A stretch of 64,000 bases of DNA from Sistotremastrum niveocremeum HHB9708 (taxonomy: Eukaryota; Basidiomycota; Agaricomycetes; Sistotremastrales; Sistotremastraceae). This document shows positions 47,754-58,904 of this stretch, in pieces; the stretch's first letter is position 1; every line of letters begins with the position of its first letter. Where the stretch lies: positions 337,009 through 401,008 of the forward strand of contig KV419425.1 of NCBI GenBank assembly GCA_001630475.1. The letters run 5' to 3'. A program made the translations under genes and the position numbers. A model generated the notes under the pieces. The model was not told where the DNA came from. It did no database searches and saw nothing but the letters and a program-made list of their open reading frames with translations.

Positions 47754-50128
47754 ATGTCGCTGTACACAGGCGTGTTCCCAGCCTTACAAGGATCTTCCCC
47801 GACACAACAATCACTCACTCCCCACTCCTCTTACACCTCCTCCACCTCAACGGAACCCACTGCAGGCCCATCCAAACTACCGTACATCACGGGCCTTCAA
47901 AATCTGCATTTTTCGCTTAAGGCGCTGCCACACGAGCTCGAGCCTCCCACACGCACACCATCTCCTAGTGGGATTGACAGAGCGAATGAGCTGCAGAATA
48001 AGCTCGAAAGTGCGCTGAAGACGGGGGTGTACATTGGGGCTTTCGTCAATCTGGTATCGACAAGCTTGAGCGGCGGCGATTGGAGACCGAAGGCGTTGAA
48101 GAAGTCATACTCGGATACGGGGAGTTTGATACCACCGCTGGTGGAAACGGAAGAAGAATGGATTGCATGGGAGGAGAGCGTGAAGGCGGCGAAGGAAGAG
48201 CGGAGGCGGTATCAAAAGACACCTTCACTACAGGATGAAGTCGTGTCTGAGGCTGCCCCTCAAGTTCTGCCTGAGCCGTCGATATTGGTTGAGAGCTCGC
48301 AGGTCGATGTCGCTGGGAGAGTGGAGACATGGCGGGACCAGATTGTTACGTCTGCGGAGAAGGAATCTGTGCGAGAAGAGGAGCACGCAAAGACCGTAAC
48401 TGTGGCTGAGGCGACGAAAGAGAAACGGAGAGATGTGGAGGTTCGGACACTGAGTTTCAAGGTCGTCAAGAACTCTCAAGAAAAAGAAAAGCCACGGCCG
48501 GGCAAAAATATTCCGTCTCGTCGTCCAACACCTTCCTCCGCACCCCAGATTGCTCCTCAGCAGCGAAGGACCTTATCGAAAAGTCCTGCTCCGAGACCAA
48601 CTCGAGCCCTCGTAGAGCCTTCCAAGCCTATAATCATCGATCTCTCGGAACAGGTAGCAACTTTACTCTGAAATCATGAGATGTTACTTACATATCTAAT
48701 TGACAGGAGGATCCATTGCCCACAAGTAACAAATCCGCACAAAATGTCTCCGAGAAGGAGTTTCCCATCGAAGAGCCTCCCTCCTTCTCGGACTGTGTGA
48801 CCTCAACGCAGCGCGAACCAGTCCGCGTCGATATCGAACCTCCGGCTGCAAACAAAGCCCCAGAAATCGAACCACCAGTGGCTGAGGCTATTGAACCGCC
48901 GCCTCAACCAGATTCACCATCGGACCTTTCAGAGAGCTTGCAGCCAAAAGAGCCAGAGTCGGCACCTCCACCCGACGCTGAAACTCTACCCAAAACCGTG
49001 GAGGAGCCTCAACAGGTTGAAGAGATCTCGACAGCCGGCGACGAGCCTGAATTGCCTGACCCGCCGTCTTTCGACAACGTTGTAACGTCTACGCAGGTAC
49101 CGCCTCGCCCACAAACTCCCGAACCCGACACTCGGACTGTAGGCAGTTCTCGTGACTACTTGTCCGAATCGCCTTCCTTCCGCAATGTCCCTACATCAAC
49201 TCAGAATAACCCTGATATTCCGGCGCTCCTCGATAACCAGAACGAACTAAATGAGCTCCCCGATCATATATCGTTTGATGACGTGATTGAATCGACCCAG
49301 CAACATCATTTCGCGTCCCCTTTCGATCATCATAGCATGCATTCTATGCTGGGATCTCCATCATTCCGCTCCGCTGTGGCATCGACTCCACAAAAATCTC
49401 GTTCCCCTCCAAGCGATTATCTGGGATTATGGGAAGGACCCCCGCGTCGATCTCCTACTCCCCCTGCGGAAGCGGTGGATGCTATCTCTCAGGAGTTACT
49501 CAGCATGTCTTCATCGCGGGGCAACACACCTGGGAACAAGTCAGAAATAGCCACGACGCCCCGCCGCAAACGTTCGACGTCACCCGACACGCGACATACC
49601 AGTCCAGCGTCGTCACCGAATAAACGATCAAAACATAATTCACCTATACCTCTTGATCTAATGCCTAATTCTGCGAAGCCTATCACGAAGGCTCAGACCC
49701 TACCAACGCTTGGTGCTACCGAGCGTGAACTACCTACTCTCTCACAATTATTGAATGGACGCCATAAACGCGCGTCCACTCCTCCGCGTCGAACATCTGC
49801 ACAGCCAAGACCACCCAGCCCGCAGCCCAAGAAAGCGACGCCTCCTCCCCGCCAGCTGCCTATCTTCGAGATCACTCCCATTGGTCCCGCTTCGCCCTTT
49901 TCCTCTCCGCCATCAATGCATGACGACCCAGATTCGCCGCCGACATTAGGCAAACCTCGATTCACCAGGGCTGCTGACCCTCCGCCATATCCACGTCCGC
50001 TAGGGACGAAGACATCTAGTTTCTACGGAATGGAATATAACAGCCAGTTCCAGATTGAGGACAATGTCCAAGCTGTCACGAGGTTCTTGGAAGAAGATGT
50101 GTCCGTTTGGGCGCGTGACGATGACTAG
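47754..50128 (+). CDS. Disordered protein with five SFxxVxxSTQ repeats
   Basis: Two exons (47754-48653 and 48707-50128) give 773 aa. No known domain is recognised. An N-terminal part (residues about 40-150) looks helical and partly ordered (RANELQNKLESALKTGVYIGAFVNL). The rest is Pro/Ser/Glu-rich. A repeated short motif occurs at residues 326-335 (SFSDCVTSTQ), 421-430 (SFDNVVTSTQ), 457-466 (SFRNVPTSTQ), 489-498 (SFDDVIESTQ) and, degenerate, 519-528 (SFRSAVASTP-Q). Four copies end in TQ, the consensus of ATM/ATR-type kinases. A basic RRKRSTSP-NKRSKH stretch near residue 590-620 could be an NLS. It is followed 266 bp later by the rap1-like gene on the same strand. Confidence 0.75.
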
Positions 50129-50394
50129 GAGCATGGTGATCAGTGATTTTGATAGCACACTTGTATAAGTTATCCTAGTATATGCTATAGTGCTGTACAG
50201 CATGTTGAATTCCGAAGCATGGCCTTTCACTCTCAAAGTACTCTGGAACTGACAAGCACGGCAACCCGGCATTGTTGTCCAACGCGTGACGTATCAGGTC
50301 ACAAACACGCCCCTGGCCCGGGAGAGCTCCCTGAAGTCGACCATCCGCGGACGCGCTGTGCTAATTGTCCATCTTGCCAGCAACCAGCTCTCCT

Positions 50395-52291
50395 ATGGCT
50401 CACCACAGGTACACTTGATAGCAATCTCATGAATTGATTCTACTATCATGTCTGTTAGGGGTGACCGACGCGAATTTACGACTTCAGAGGATAATCATCT
50501 GGTCGAGTACTTGGCTACAGAACATCCTGACAAGAAAAATCGCTCGGGGAACCGTGTATTCGAGGAGCTCGTATCTAATGTAAGCTCATGCTTCCTCATA
50601 CTCTGATTAACCTGAATAGTACCCGACTTGCACTAGGCAGGAGACAAATGGCCCTGGAGTAAAACACATTCAGCACAGTCATGGCGAAATCATTACGTGA
50701 AGGATGAGAAGAGATTCGATCGAAAGATCAACAAATTCATAAAAGAACACGAAGAACTAGAGGTGCGCGGTCCTGAGCCTACGGCAGGCCAGGACGTGGA
50801 GATTACTTCTGTGAAGTGCGTATAAGATCCTCCTCCTTCGATTAGTTTCTGATTCATCTCTCGTATCGCAGAGTCAAAGACTGGATCAATACGGCAAATC
50901 CTATCCAACTGACGGAGGACATGAGCAAACAGGTGTCCAATAACCGGCCTGTGGGACGGCAGGCGTTCCGAGGATCAGACATGAACCGTGGATCAAATGC
51001 CGCTTCTCCGACTCTCGAAGATCAAGGTATAGAAGGACAATTACCGCCTTCATCTATTCGCGAGGAATCCATGGCGGCGTCGGGTGTACCATTGAAAGCT
51101 CCTCAATCTCAATCTCATGCCAGTCAAACCATGACCCCGCCAGTCTCGCGACATACGTCAGTCACTGAAGCTCACTCGAATAAACACGCGCTGCGGAATA
51201 GGGAAGAGGTAATTTGTCGAAGCGGATACGCGGATACGAGATCAAAGCTCTCACGACTGTAACAGGAAAGAGAAGTAGAAAAGATCACGACACCTTCTGG
51301 AACTCAAGACCTGGATGACGAAGAACCGATACAGACCAGACACTCTCGAACGCAAAGCATGTCTACGATTCCCCTTGATTCGTCTCCGCTACGGGGATAT
51401 GGACTCAGTCAGCAAAATTTACAGATTTATCAATTTCCTTCGAAAGCATCTACTTCCAAAATTTCTCCTCGACCTGCAAAATCCTCACCAGCCCCTCCAT
51501 TCCGCGACCTCTCTATCATGGACTCTCGACTATCGAGAGTTGTGGCCTCTTCTGTAGACCTTACTGATCGATATGCACGCCGTCGAACTGAAGCCGGCAT
51601 CCCATCATTGCTCGACATGAGCAGCCCGAATGGGTCTGGATTAAGAGAACGTATCACCAGCCGCCGTCATACTTTTGGTGGTGCCCATCCAATCCCGACT
51701 TATCAAGTCGCATCACCTGCGCAGTTAATCTCACACCCGCCCTCCACGATATTACCGCCACCTACAGAGACGCCGATCGACCTCAGCACCGTTTCGGATA
51801 AAGATCTTTCATTCGCAACCCAGATCGGTCTGCATGCCGCTCTCGAAAGCATCGGGCGCAATCATGGCTTCACCAAAGAGCGCGTCCGTGAGATATGGGA
51901 GAAGTGTGGGGATTTGGAGAGAACGGATGAGATCTTGACGAATATGCGACGAGCGGCTGAAGAAATTGGAGAAAGAAGTTTGAATGCTCTGGATGATGTC
52001 GAGGCTTCGTCGAGGAAGCGGAAGCGAGAGATCGACCACTCAACTCCTGCTCCGGGAGGCGCACATCGACGCAGCTTGGGTTCGTCCATCGGGGCCCGAT
52101 CCAAGAGTCGCCTCTCTGAATCGATAAATCTTCCTCTATCACCCTCAGAAGAACCGGAGGTTACCTGGACACCAGAAGAAGACGACCTGATCAGGAAAGG
52201 AGACGAGGGTCTGGCCCAACTAGAGGAGAGGAAGGGCAAGCATAGTGTCAGAAAACGTATGGTTGAGATGATCGCTGCTGGTATCTTCTGA
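50395..52291 (+). CDS. rap1: Rap1-type Myb protein (telomere/chromatin factor)
   Basis: Exons 50395-50408, 50459-50579, 50637-50815, 50872-51208 and 51266-52291 give 558 aa with all phases consistent. Residues about 10-75 form a Rap1 Myb domain: REFTTSEDNHLVEYLA, HPDKKNRSGNRVFEEL, then WPWSKTHSAQSWRNHYVKD, the Trp-x5-8-Trp-x-x-Tyr pattern typical of Rap1/TERF2IP. The middle is disordered. Near residues 400-450 the helical segment HGFTKERVREIWEKCGDLER resembles the Rap1 C-terminal (RCT) domain. A conserved end (TWTPEEDDLIRKGDEGL) follows. No BRCT domain is seen, and the first exon is tiny, so the N-terminus is uncertain. Rap1 proteins bind shelterin partners or telomeric DNA. Confidence 0.82.
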
Positions 52292-52603
52292 AACCCTCAT
52301 TTTTTTATCTTATCCGCCTCGGGCTATGGGTTATGCTATTCGTATTATATCTCTTATCTAAGATTTTCCATGTCCTCGAATATTTCCCCCCAAATTGTCG
52401 ACGATTATCTGGCGGAGATCCGGAATCGGATGTGCGACTGCATTGATGCTCCTATCGATCTTGGTCCTCGCGGTTCATGATCAAAGCCCTGACCTCAATA
52501 TTCCATTGGGCGAAAAATGTACATATACGTGTAAAAATTCTGTGGCAGGCTTGGTGACAAAGCAAACCCATCGACCCAACCTGAAGCCTGCTGCTGCCAG
52601 CGG
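52292..52603. other. Convergent intergenic region
   Basis: It lies between the rap1-like gene and the first DUF6697-type gene. No gene signal. Confidence 0.45.
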
Positions 52604-54141
52604 TCAGAGAATCTCAATTGGCGACCCTTTGCTGCCATGGCCTGATCCAATATAAAATCGAGCAGCTCGTCTGATACGTTTCGAAGGCGACGGCGATTCA
52701 TCTGGTAGCTGATCAATTTCATCTCCATCCTCTATAACCCTTTTCCTAGGAGATCTAGAAAGACTGGGCAGCTTCTCCGGCTCCAGCTTGATTTCCGTGT
52801 CCGGATCCTCTGGCAACACCAGTTTCGTTTCCAATTCGACCTCAAGCTTAACTTCTTCCTTCAGAGGCTTCTCCTCTTTCACGACGGGTTTCTCCTCCTG
52901 CTTAATCTCGGGCTTCTCTTCTAGATCCTCGAAATCTTCTCCGGAAAGCACCCGCTGCATCGCTACATTGTAGCCCGTGCAGTTACATGTGGAAGTGCGC
53001 ATCGTCTAGTCGAGTTTAGTGATGGTTGCGATTGTAAGAGAGAACATATTACCCAGTCACCACGCGCGATCGCTTCTTCAAGGTCGCTTATCTCGAGATG
53101 TGGCACCCCTCCTTCTCGAATCTTCCTTGCTAAGGTCACAGTATTGACGGGATGCATTATATAGCTCTTTGAGGTAGAAAACTTTTTGAACCTACGACAA
53201 CGAAGGACTATGAGCAACATTGCAGCGATACACTGGTCCGCAAATTACCATGCCGTTTTAGTCTGGCCGCCTAGTCAAAGCCTGGACAAAGAGTTTGACG
53301 CAAATGCTTACCTCCAGTGATGTTTCCCGCCATTCTTGAACACTGACGGGATCAGAGGTCCTGAATGTGTAGTCGCCATAATATTTCCATTGACCTGAAC
53401 CAACCCGTCCAAACATCGGAAATGATAGACCATCTGGCGTCTCGCCAGATCCGAAAAACATCACGCCACATTCTCCTGGCTTTCTGGGCATATGCGGGTT
53501 CCAATTGGGCCTTGGACAAGCATAAAACTCGATGCCGTCTCGGATCCGATGGGTCGCGACAGTAGGCCACGTTAATTGGACGCTTCCGCCGTAGTGGTTG
53601 CTAATATGTTGGCGGGTGTAGGTTCGATTGAGGATGTCGGGGCTATAAGGTAAGTGGCGATCCATGCAGCCATGTTCATTATATCGACGAATCAAAGAGT
53701 CCTCCTCCAGGAGTAAAGGATATTCTTCTTCTTTCTTCACTTTGATCTGACAACTCATGAGTGCCGCGCTCGAACTCCTGTAAAGCGCGTCCACAAATCA
53801 TACCTTCACATCTGGTTTTTCATCTTTCACCTCTCTCGGTGTCGCCTTCGCACCCCCCTGCGCGTATATTTGATCTATCGATGAAGCTCAGATGCAATGC
53901 ATGCCCTTCAACTCACCGCTTTCTCTTTCTTTCCCGTCGCCTTAGGCTCAGGCGTCAGGTCCTCTTCCGCACTATCTTGAAAATCGGTACGCTCCAAGTC
54001 GGTGTTTCGAGGCGACCCTGTTCAAGACACCAAGAATGGCCTGATTTTCCGCTTTCGAGACAGGGAACCATGTTGAAAGCACCTACGTTGGACCCTACGT
54101 TGGACTACGGTGCGTTTAGAAGAGGATCGTGTAGAAGGCAT
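52604..54141 (-). CDS. DUF6697-type protein, tandem copy 1 (proximal)
   Basis: The start MPSTRSSSKRTVVQRR is shared with the neighbour copy. Several short exons lead to a conserved core of about 180 residues: EEDSLIRRYNEHGCMDRHLPYSP, TYTRQHISNHYGGSVQLTWP, FYACPRPNWNPHMPRKPGE, FPMFGRVGSGQWKYYGDYTF and VSVQEWRETSLE. The WNPHMP...PG and W.Y.GDY pattern fits the basidiomycete DUF6697 family of unknown function. A further exon (LARKIREGGVPHLEISDLEE) precedes a Lys/Glu-rich C-tail with SUMO-consensus motifs (IKQE, VKEE, LKEE, VKLE, IKLE) and a final RIRRAARFYIGSGHG block. Function is unknown; the tail suggests a nuclear protein. Confidence 0.75.
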
Positions 54142-54356
54142 ACTAGTGACCAGATTGCGCAAATGGTATGCTAGTGCTCGACACGAGGTTCAAGCCTGAA
54201 GCGACGCCAACACTCATGTTCGCCCCGAGCCTTTAGGTAAATTATGGTTCCGGAATTCCGATTTGCTTCCGTTCCAGGTTTTGAGCGCCGGGTTCCTGAA
54301 TGAAGGATATGATTGTCTTAATACAAGGTAAATTCACAGTGTAATCATGCAAATGA

Positions 54357-55928
54357 TCAGAAGATTTCAATTGGTGAGCTTTTGCTACCCTGCCCTGATC
54401 CAATATAAAACCGAGGAGATTGTCGAGTCCGTTTTGAGGGCGAAGGCGATTCATCTGGTAGCTGATCAAGTTCTTCATCATCCTCTTTCGCTCTTTTCTT
54501 AGGAGATTTAGCGGGCCTGTGAATATTCCCGGCCTCCACTTTGATCTCTGTGATATCATCGTCCAATCTCAATACAGGTTTTGTTTCCGATTTCACCTCA
54601 AGCTTGACTTCCTCTTTCACAGGCTTTTCCTCGGTTTTCACCACGGGCTTTTCTTCTTCCTTGATGTCAGGCTTTTCTTCGAGCTCTTCGAAGTCTTCTC
54701 CGAGAAGAACCCGCTGCATTTCCACATTATAGGCTGTGCACCTGCAAGTGGAAGTCGATAGCATCTAGACTAATCTGAGCAACGGTCAACAATATGCAAG
54801 ATGAAGTCTTACCCATTCACCGCGTACGAGTCCTTCTTCGAGGTCGTCTACTTCGAGATGGGACACACCTCCTTCTCGTATTTTCCTCACTAAAGTAACC
54901 GTATTGATCTCATGATACGCCCAGCCTTTCAATGTGGAGACGGCTTTGAACCTGAGACAGGAATGGCATCAGTAAATTCACAAGGAACCGAGTCTTCCGC
55001 AAATCACCATGCCATCTTCGTCTGTTAAAGTGAGGATCAGATCTGGAGATAGATGATCATGCAAGAGCTCACCTCGAGTGATGTTTCGCGCCATTCTCGA
55101 ACACTAAGTGGTTCCGAGGTCCTGAATTGATAATCGCCATAATACTGCCATTCTCCTGAACGAACCCTCCCAAACATAGGGAATGAGCGATGATCTGGTA
55201 CTTCCCCGGAACCGAAAAAGAGTACGCCACATTCACCCGGTTTTCGAGGCATATGAGGATTCCAATTCAACCTCGGGCAAACATAGTATCGGATCCCATC
55301 CCGAACACGATGTTGAGCGACCTTGACCCACGTTTCTTGGACATTTCCACCATAATGATTGCTGATATGTTGGCGAGTGTAGGTTCGATTCAGGACGTCA
55401 GGGCTATAGGGTAAGTGACGATCCCTGCAGCCATGTTGGTTGTATCGACGAATCAAAGAATCTTCATCTAGAGTCAAAGGAAATTCCTCTTCTTTTTTCA
55501 CTTTGATCTGAATATTTGCCGCACGTGAGTATTCGAATGAGCGCCTTGAGCAAGTCCAAGATCATACCTTAATATCCGGTTTCTCATCTTTCACAACCAT
55601 TGGTTTGATAGTCGCATGATCCTACACGTTACATCAGTCGCTCGATGAAGACTGGATGCAATGAGGTACTCTTCGACTCACCACTTTTTCCTTCTTAACC
55701 TTGTCAATAATCACTGGCTTCACATCCTCCTTCTCACTGTCTTCTATATCGATAATGGAGAATCTATTTTCCAATTCGGCCGTTCGAAGTGTTCCTATTC
55801 AAAGTTCCAAGGGCAGTTTGAGTAAATCTTTCTATTCGCTCTGGAACAGTCCAATGGAATGTGGTGCACCTACTTTGCGTTGTGGGTGTGGCGGCATCGC
55901 GTCTGGAAGAGGACCGAGTGGAAGGCAT
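54357..55928 (-). CDS. DUF6697-type protein, tandem copy 2 (distal)
   Basis: Tandem paralogue of the preceding gene. The start MPSTRSSSRRDAATPTTQ is separated by an intron from RTLRTAELENRFSIIDIE. The core repeats the same blocks (RQHISNHYGGNVQETW, YYVCPRLNWNPHMPRKPGE, FPMFGRVRSGEWQYYGDYQF). The C-tail carries IKEE, VKTE, VKEE, VKLE, VKSE and IKVE, ending RTRQSPRFYIGSGQG-SKSSPIEIF. The nearly identical first eight residues and last nine or so residues contrast with a diverged middle of the tail, as expected for a recent but already diverging duplication. The function is not known. Confidence 0.75.
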
Positions 55929-56364
55929 TGTTCTGAACAGATTTGTGGAGTTAGTAGAATCGCTTTCGACACGAGGTTCGAGCCTGCAACCGCGCCTCAG
56001 TACTCAGTCGCGACGCCAATCGAAATGTTCGCGCCGGAAAGTTGGGTAATTAGACTTCCGAATTCCGAATTGCTTCCGCTGAAAAAATTATTAGCGCCAG
56101 ATCACTGATCATCGATCACTGCAGATTTCTGCGCTAACCTCAAATCAGCGAGTCAAAACGTCTAAGATAATATCGACCAGGCATTCGTGAGTTGACGGTC
56201 ATCAAACATAGTAGATTGAATTTTCTATGAACATGTTATATCCTCCCGCCATGCAATTATATAGCCTCGATAGTTGGGTCGATGATGTAGTTCATTTGAC
56301 CGAACTGAATAAACCCGCAATCACCAGTCCACCGTCAATGAATGGGAGAGCTGATCCATGATTA
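55929..56364. other. Intergenic region
   Basis: Upstream region of the distal DUF6697-type gene and 3' region of the eIF2A gene. No gene signal. Confidence 0.45.
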
Positions 56365-58783
56365 TCAGGTCGCTCCGGCACCTCCAAGCGCAGCCAACTC
56401 CTTCCTGATATCCGCCTCCCCGTCCATCTTCCGGACCTGTGTCGCCTCGAGTCGCTCGCCCCTCTTCGCTTTCTCCTTGAGCTCCTCAATCGCTTTCAAC
56501 TACAAACAGGATCAATCTCAGTATTAGCATTCGTCCCTTAAAGACAGAAAGCGAAACGAAAGACGAACCTTTTTGGTCAAATTGCGAACCTTCTTCGCGA
56601 CAGTATCCAGATTGCCGCCCTCCTCACTCGGCGTCGGCGGAACAGTAGCGTCCTCAACCCCAGGAATATTCAACCCCGCAACACCCGCAATGAGACCAGG
56701 AACGTTCCCTCTCATCGCATTAACAGGAACAGGCACAGGAGCATCGAGCGCGATCTCTCCTCCTGCACTTTCTTGAGGCGTACCCGGTCCAGTGGGAGGA
56801 GTACCTGCTCCTCCGCCTCCCGGACCTCCAGGCCCACCAGCCTTGCCTTTCTTTTTCTTATTGTTCTTAGGTCCAGGTGATGGTGATCCATGTCCGTTTC
56901 CATTTCCAATTGGAGGCGAAGGAGCAGCACCGGGTACGTATCTCCTCCCTCCATTAGCCATTCCATTCCCATTAACGTGTCCTCCATTTCTCGGATCACG
57001 TCCATCTCTCGAATATCGTCCCGATCCGGGCGGACCCGGTGTAGATGAAGGTGATCCACTGGGAGAGATCTTCATCCCTCCTTCATCCTCTCTCTTGAAT
57101 ATACTGGGTGTCGCACCACCCCTTGCACCGGGTGGTCGATATGCCTTCACAACACCATCAGAGGCGACAGGTGGAGTTGACACAACGATCGCTTCGGCCG
57201 CGGAACTGGGCTTAGGCGCAGTGGGAATGGTCGCCGGGAATACAGGGGGAGGGCCGACAAAAGGTTTCCAAGAAACTTGATAGAGTTCGTCGATAGGCTG
57301 GATGTGTATTAGTGGGCCTGTGCAGTGCCAAATTTTGACGCCGTTGTCTACGCGCAGACGGGGGCTTAGGGTGGCTGTGAGAAGGAAACGACCGTCGGGG
57401 GACCATGAGCAGTGGGAAGTGTTTGGGGCGGAGATGGTGGTCACTTTTTGAAGGGTTCTGCGGTCGAAGATGGATACTTGGCCCGCGAGATTGCCAAATC
57501 CTGCCAGGGCGATGAGACGAGCCTGGGGATTGAAGGAGATGAAGTTGTATGGAGCAGAGCCGAAGTCGTGGAGCGTGCGGACACGTTGATCGAATAAGAC
57601 TGCTTTAGCCGGCATGTCTGTTCGAAATTGTTAGCATTGAAATACGACGAGCATGCGGAGGAAACGAACATCCGTAAACGACGCCAAATTCTTTCGAATT
57701 AGGACTCCAAGCGAAATCATGAATGGGACCCTCTTTATCCAAAGTCACCCGACAGTCGAAGTTACCGGCAGCAGAGAGCAGATATAGACCTGTCTCTCCG
57801 TAGTAACTCTTGTTCGTTTTGTCAACCTCGGTCTGGGTAAGAACGAGGACTTGGGTGCCGAGGTTATTCCACTTGATCTGCGTTCGATCTGCCTTATAGA
57901 AGGTCTTTTGACATGTGGGAGGAGAGGCGAGTGTCAAGAGCCCGTATATCTTGACACTGGCGGGGGCACCCTACGTCAAGATGAGTTCGTGCCGAAATAA
58001 CTGATGAGGAATGGCCAACCTTCTTCTCCCCAACGAATACCGCCAGACTAGGGTTCAGCCCAGGACTGAGCGTAACGCTCGAACATCCCTCGACTCTCAA
58101 CTTGTCCACAATCCCTTTCTCCCAATCGGCCGGCTCAAAGACTTGGATCTCGGGTCCGACAAGCCGTATCGCATGGGATTCAGAGGAAGTGTATTGGAGA
58201 TCCCAGGAATCTTGAGATTTTTGGGTGAAGGACGTGAGCTGGGATCCAGTCGCCAGAGAAAAGACTCGGAGGTTTTTGTGTTGCTGGCCTTCTTCGAGCT
58301 TCGCTGATGCCGCATGTTAGATATTATGTAAAGCCACAAAAAAGTAGAACACAGGGGGGTAAATGACAAGAGCTTACCAGGACGCTCCCAAGTCGACAAA
58401 AACGTCGATCTCGGCGAAAAGTTAAGCTCGACGATATTCGGGATAGCGAACTCCTGAACGAGGGTCGATTCCGGGGTGTCTACCTGGAGGACACGCACGC
58501 TGTGGATAAAAGTTTTCGTATAATGAGTCTGGTTGATCAACGGAGTTGAAAATACTAAGAAGTGCTTACACGTCGGACAAGGCGTATCCAAAGTACCTGC
58601 CGTCTGGAGAGTATTGGAACGTGCGTGCGGTGGCCTCAAATGCCTCGAGGGAGCCATAGTCGGGACCGCTACCGACACGACCGTGAACCTTTTGAGCGCG
58701 ATCTATTGATGCCAATTGTCAGACTATGGATATGGGGCGGAGGGCGAGGGCCTACAGGCATATTGGGTAGTAGAGGCGGCCAT
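56365..58783 (-). CDS. Eukaryotic translation initiation factor 2A (eIF2A)
   Basis: Starts MAASTTQYA, then after an intron YRAQKVHGRVGSGPDYGSLE. WD40-like propeller blocks follow: DGRYFGYALSD, VQEFAIPNIVELNFSPRSTFLSTW, QIKWNNLGTQVLVLTQTEVDKTNKSYYGE, IHDFAWSPNSKEFGVVYG, MPAKAVLFDQR, YNFISFNPQARLIALAGFGN, TSHCSWSPDGRFLLTATLSPRLRVDNG. Next comes a Pro/Gly-rich linker (YRPPGARGG) and a C-terminal helix KKVRNLTKK, then LKAIEELKEKAKRGERLE ending at 56365. eIF2A delivers Met-tRNAi independently of GTP and supports non-canonical initiation. The Gly/Pro linker (about 56780-57120) is long for the family. Divergent from the PL14-type gene (121 bp apart). Confidence 0.94.
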
Positions 58784-58904
58784 GAGGAGAGAGAAAGGGA
58801 CGAAGCAAGTGAATGCTTCAAAGAACAAGTGTACGGACTTTCAATTTCCGGCTATCGTTGATGGACGGCGAGCAGACCGTCAAACACGACGAACTCCACT
58901 TCTA
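58784..58904. promoter_or_regulatory. Compact divergent promoter, eIF2A / PL14-type lyase
   Basis: Only 121 bp separate the two start codons, so the transcripts must share or overlap control sequences. No clear TATA box is seen. Confidence 0.5.

Noticed and set aside
56573-57280. Long forward Pro/Gly-rich frames opposite eIF2A
   Set aside because: Antisense to the Gly/Pro-rich linker of eIF2A; low complexity explains them.
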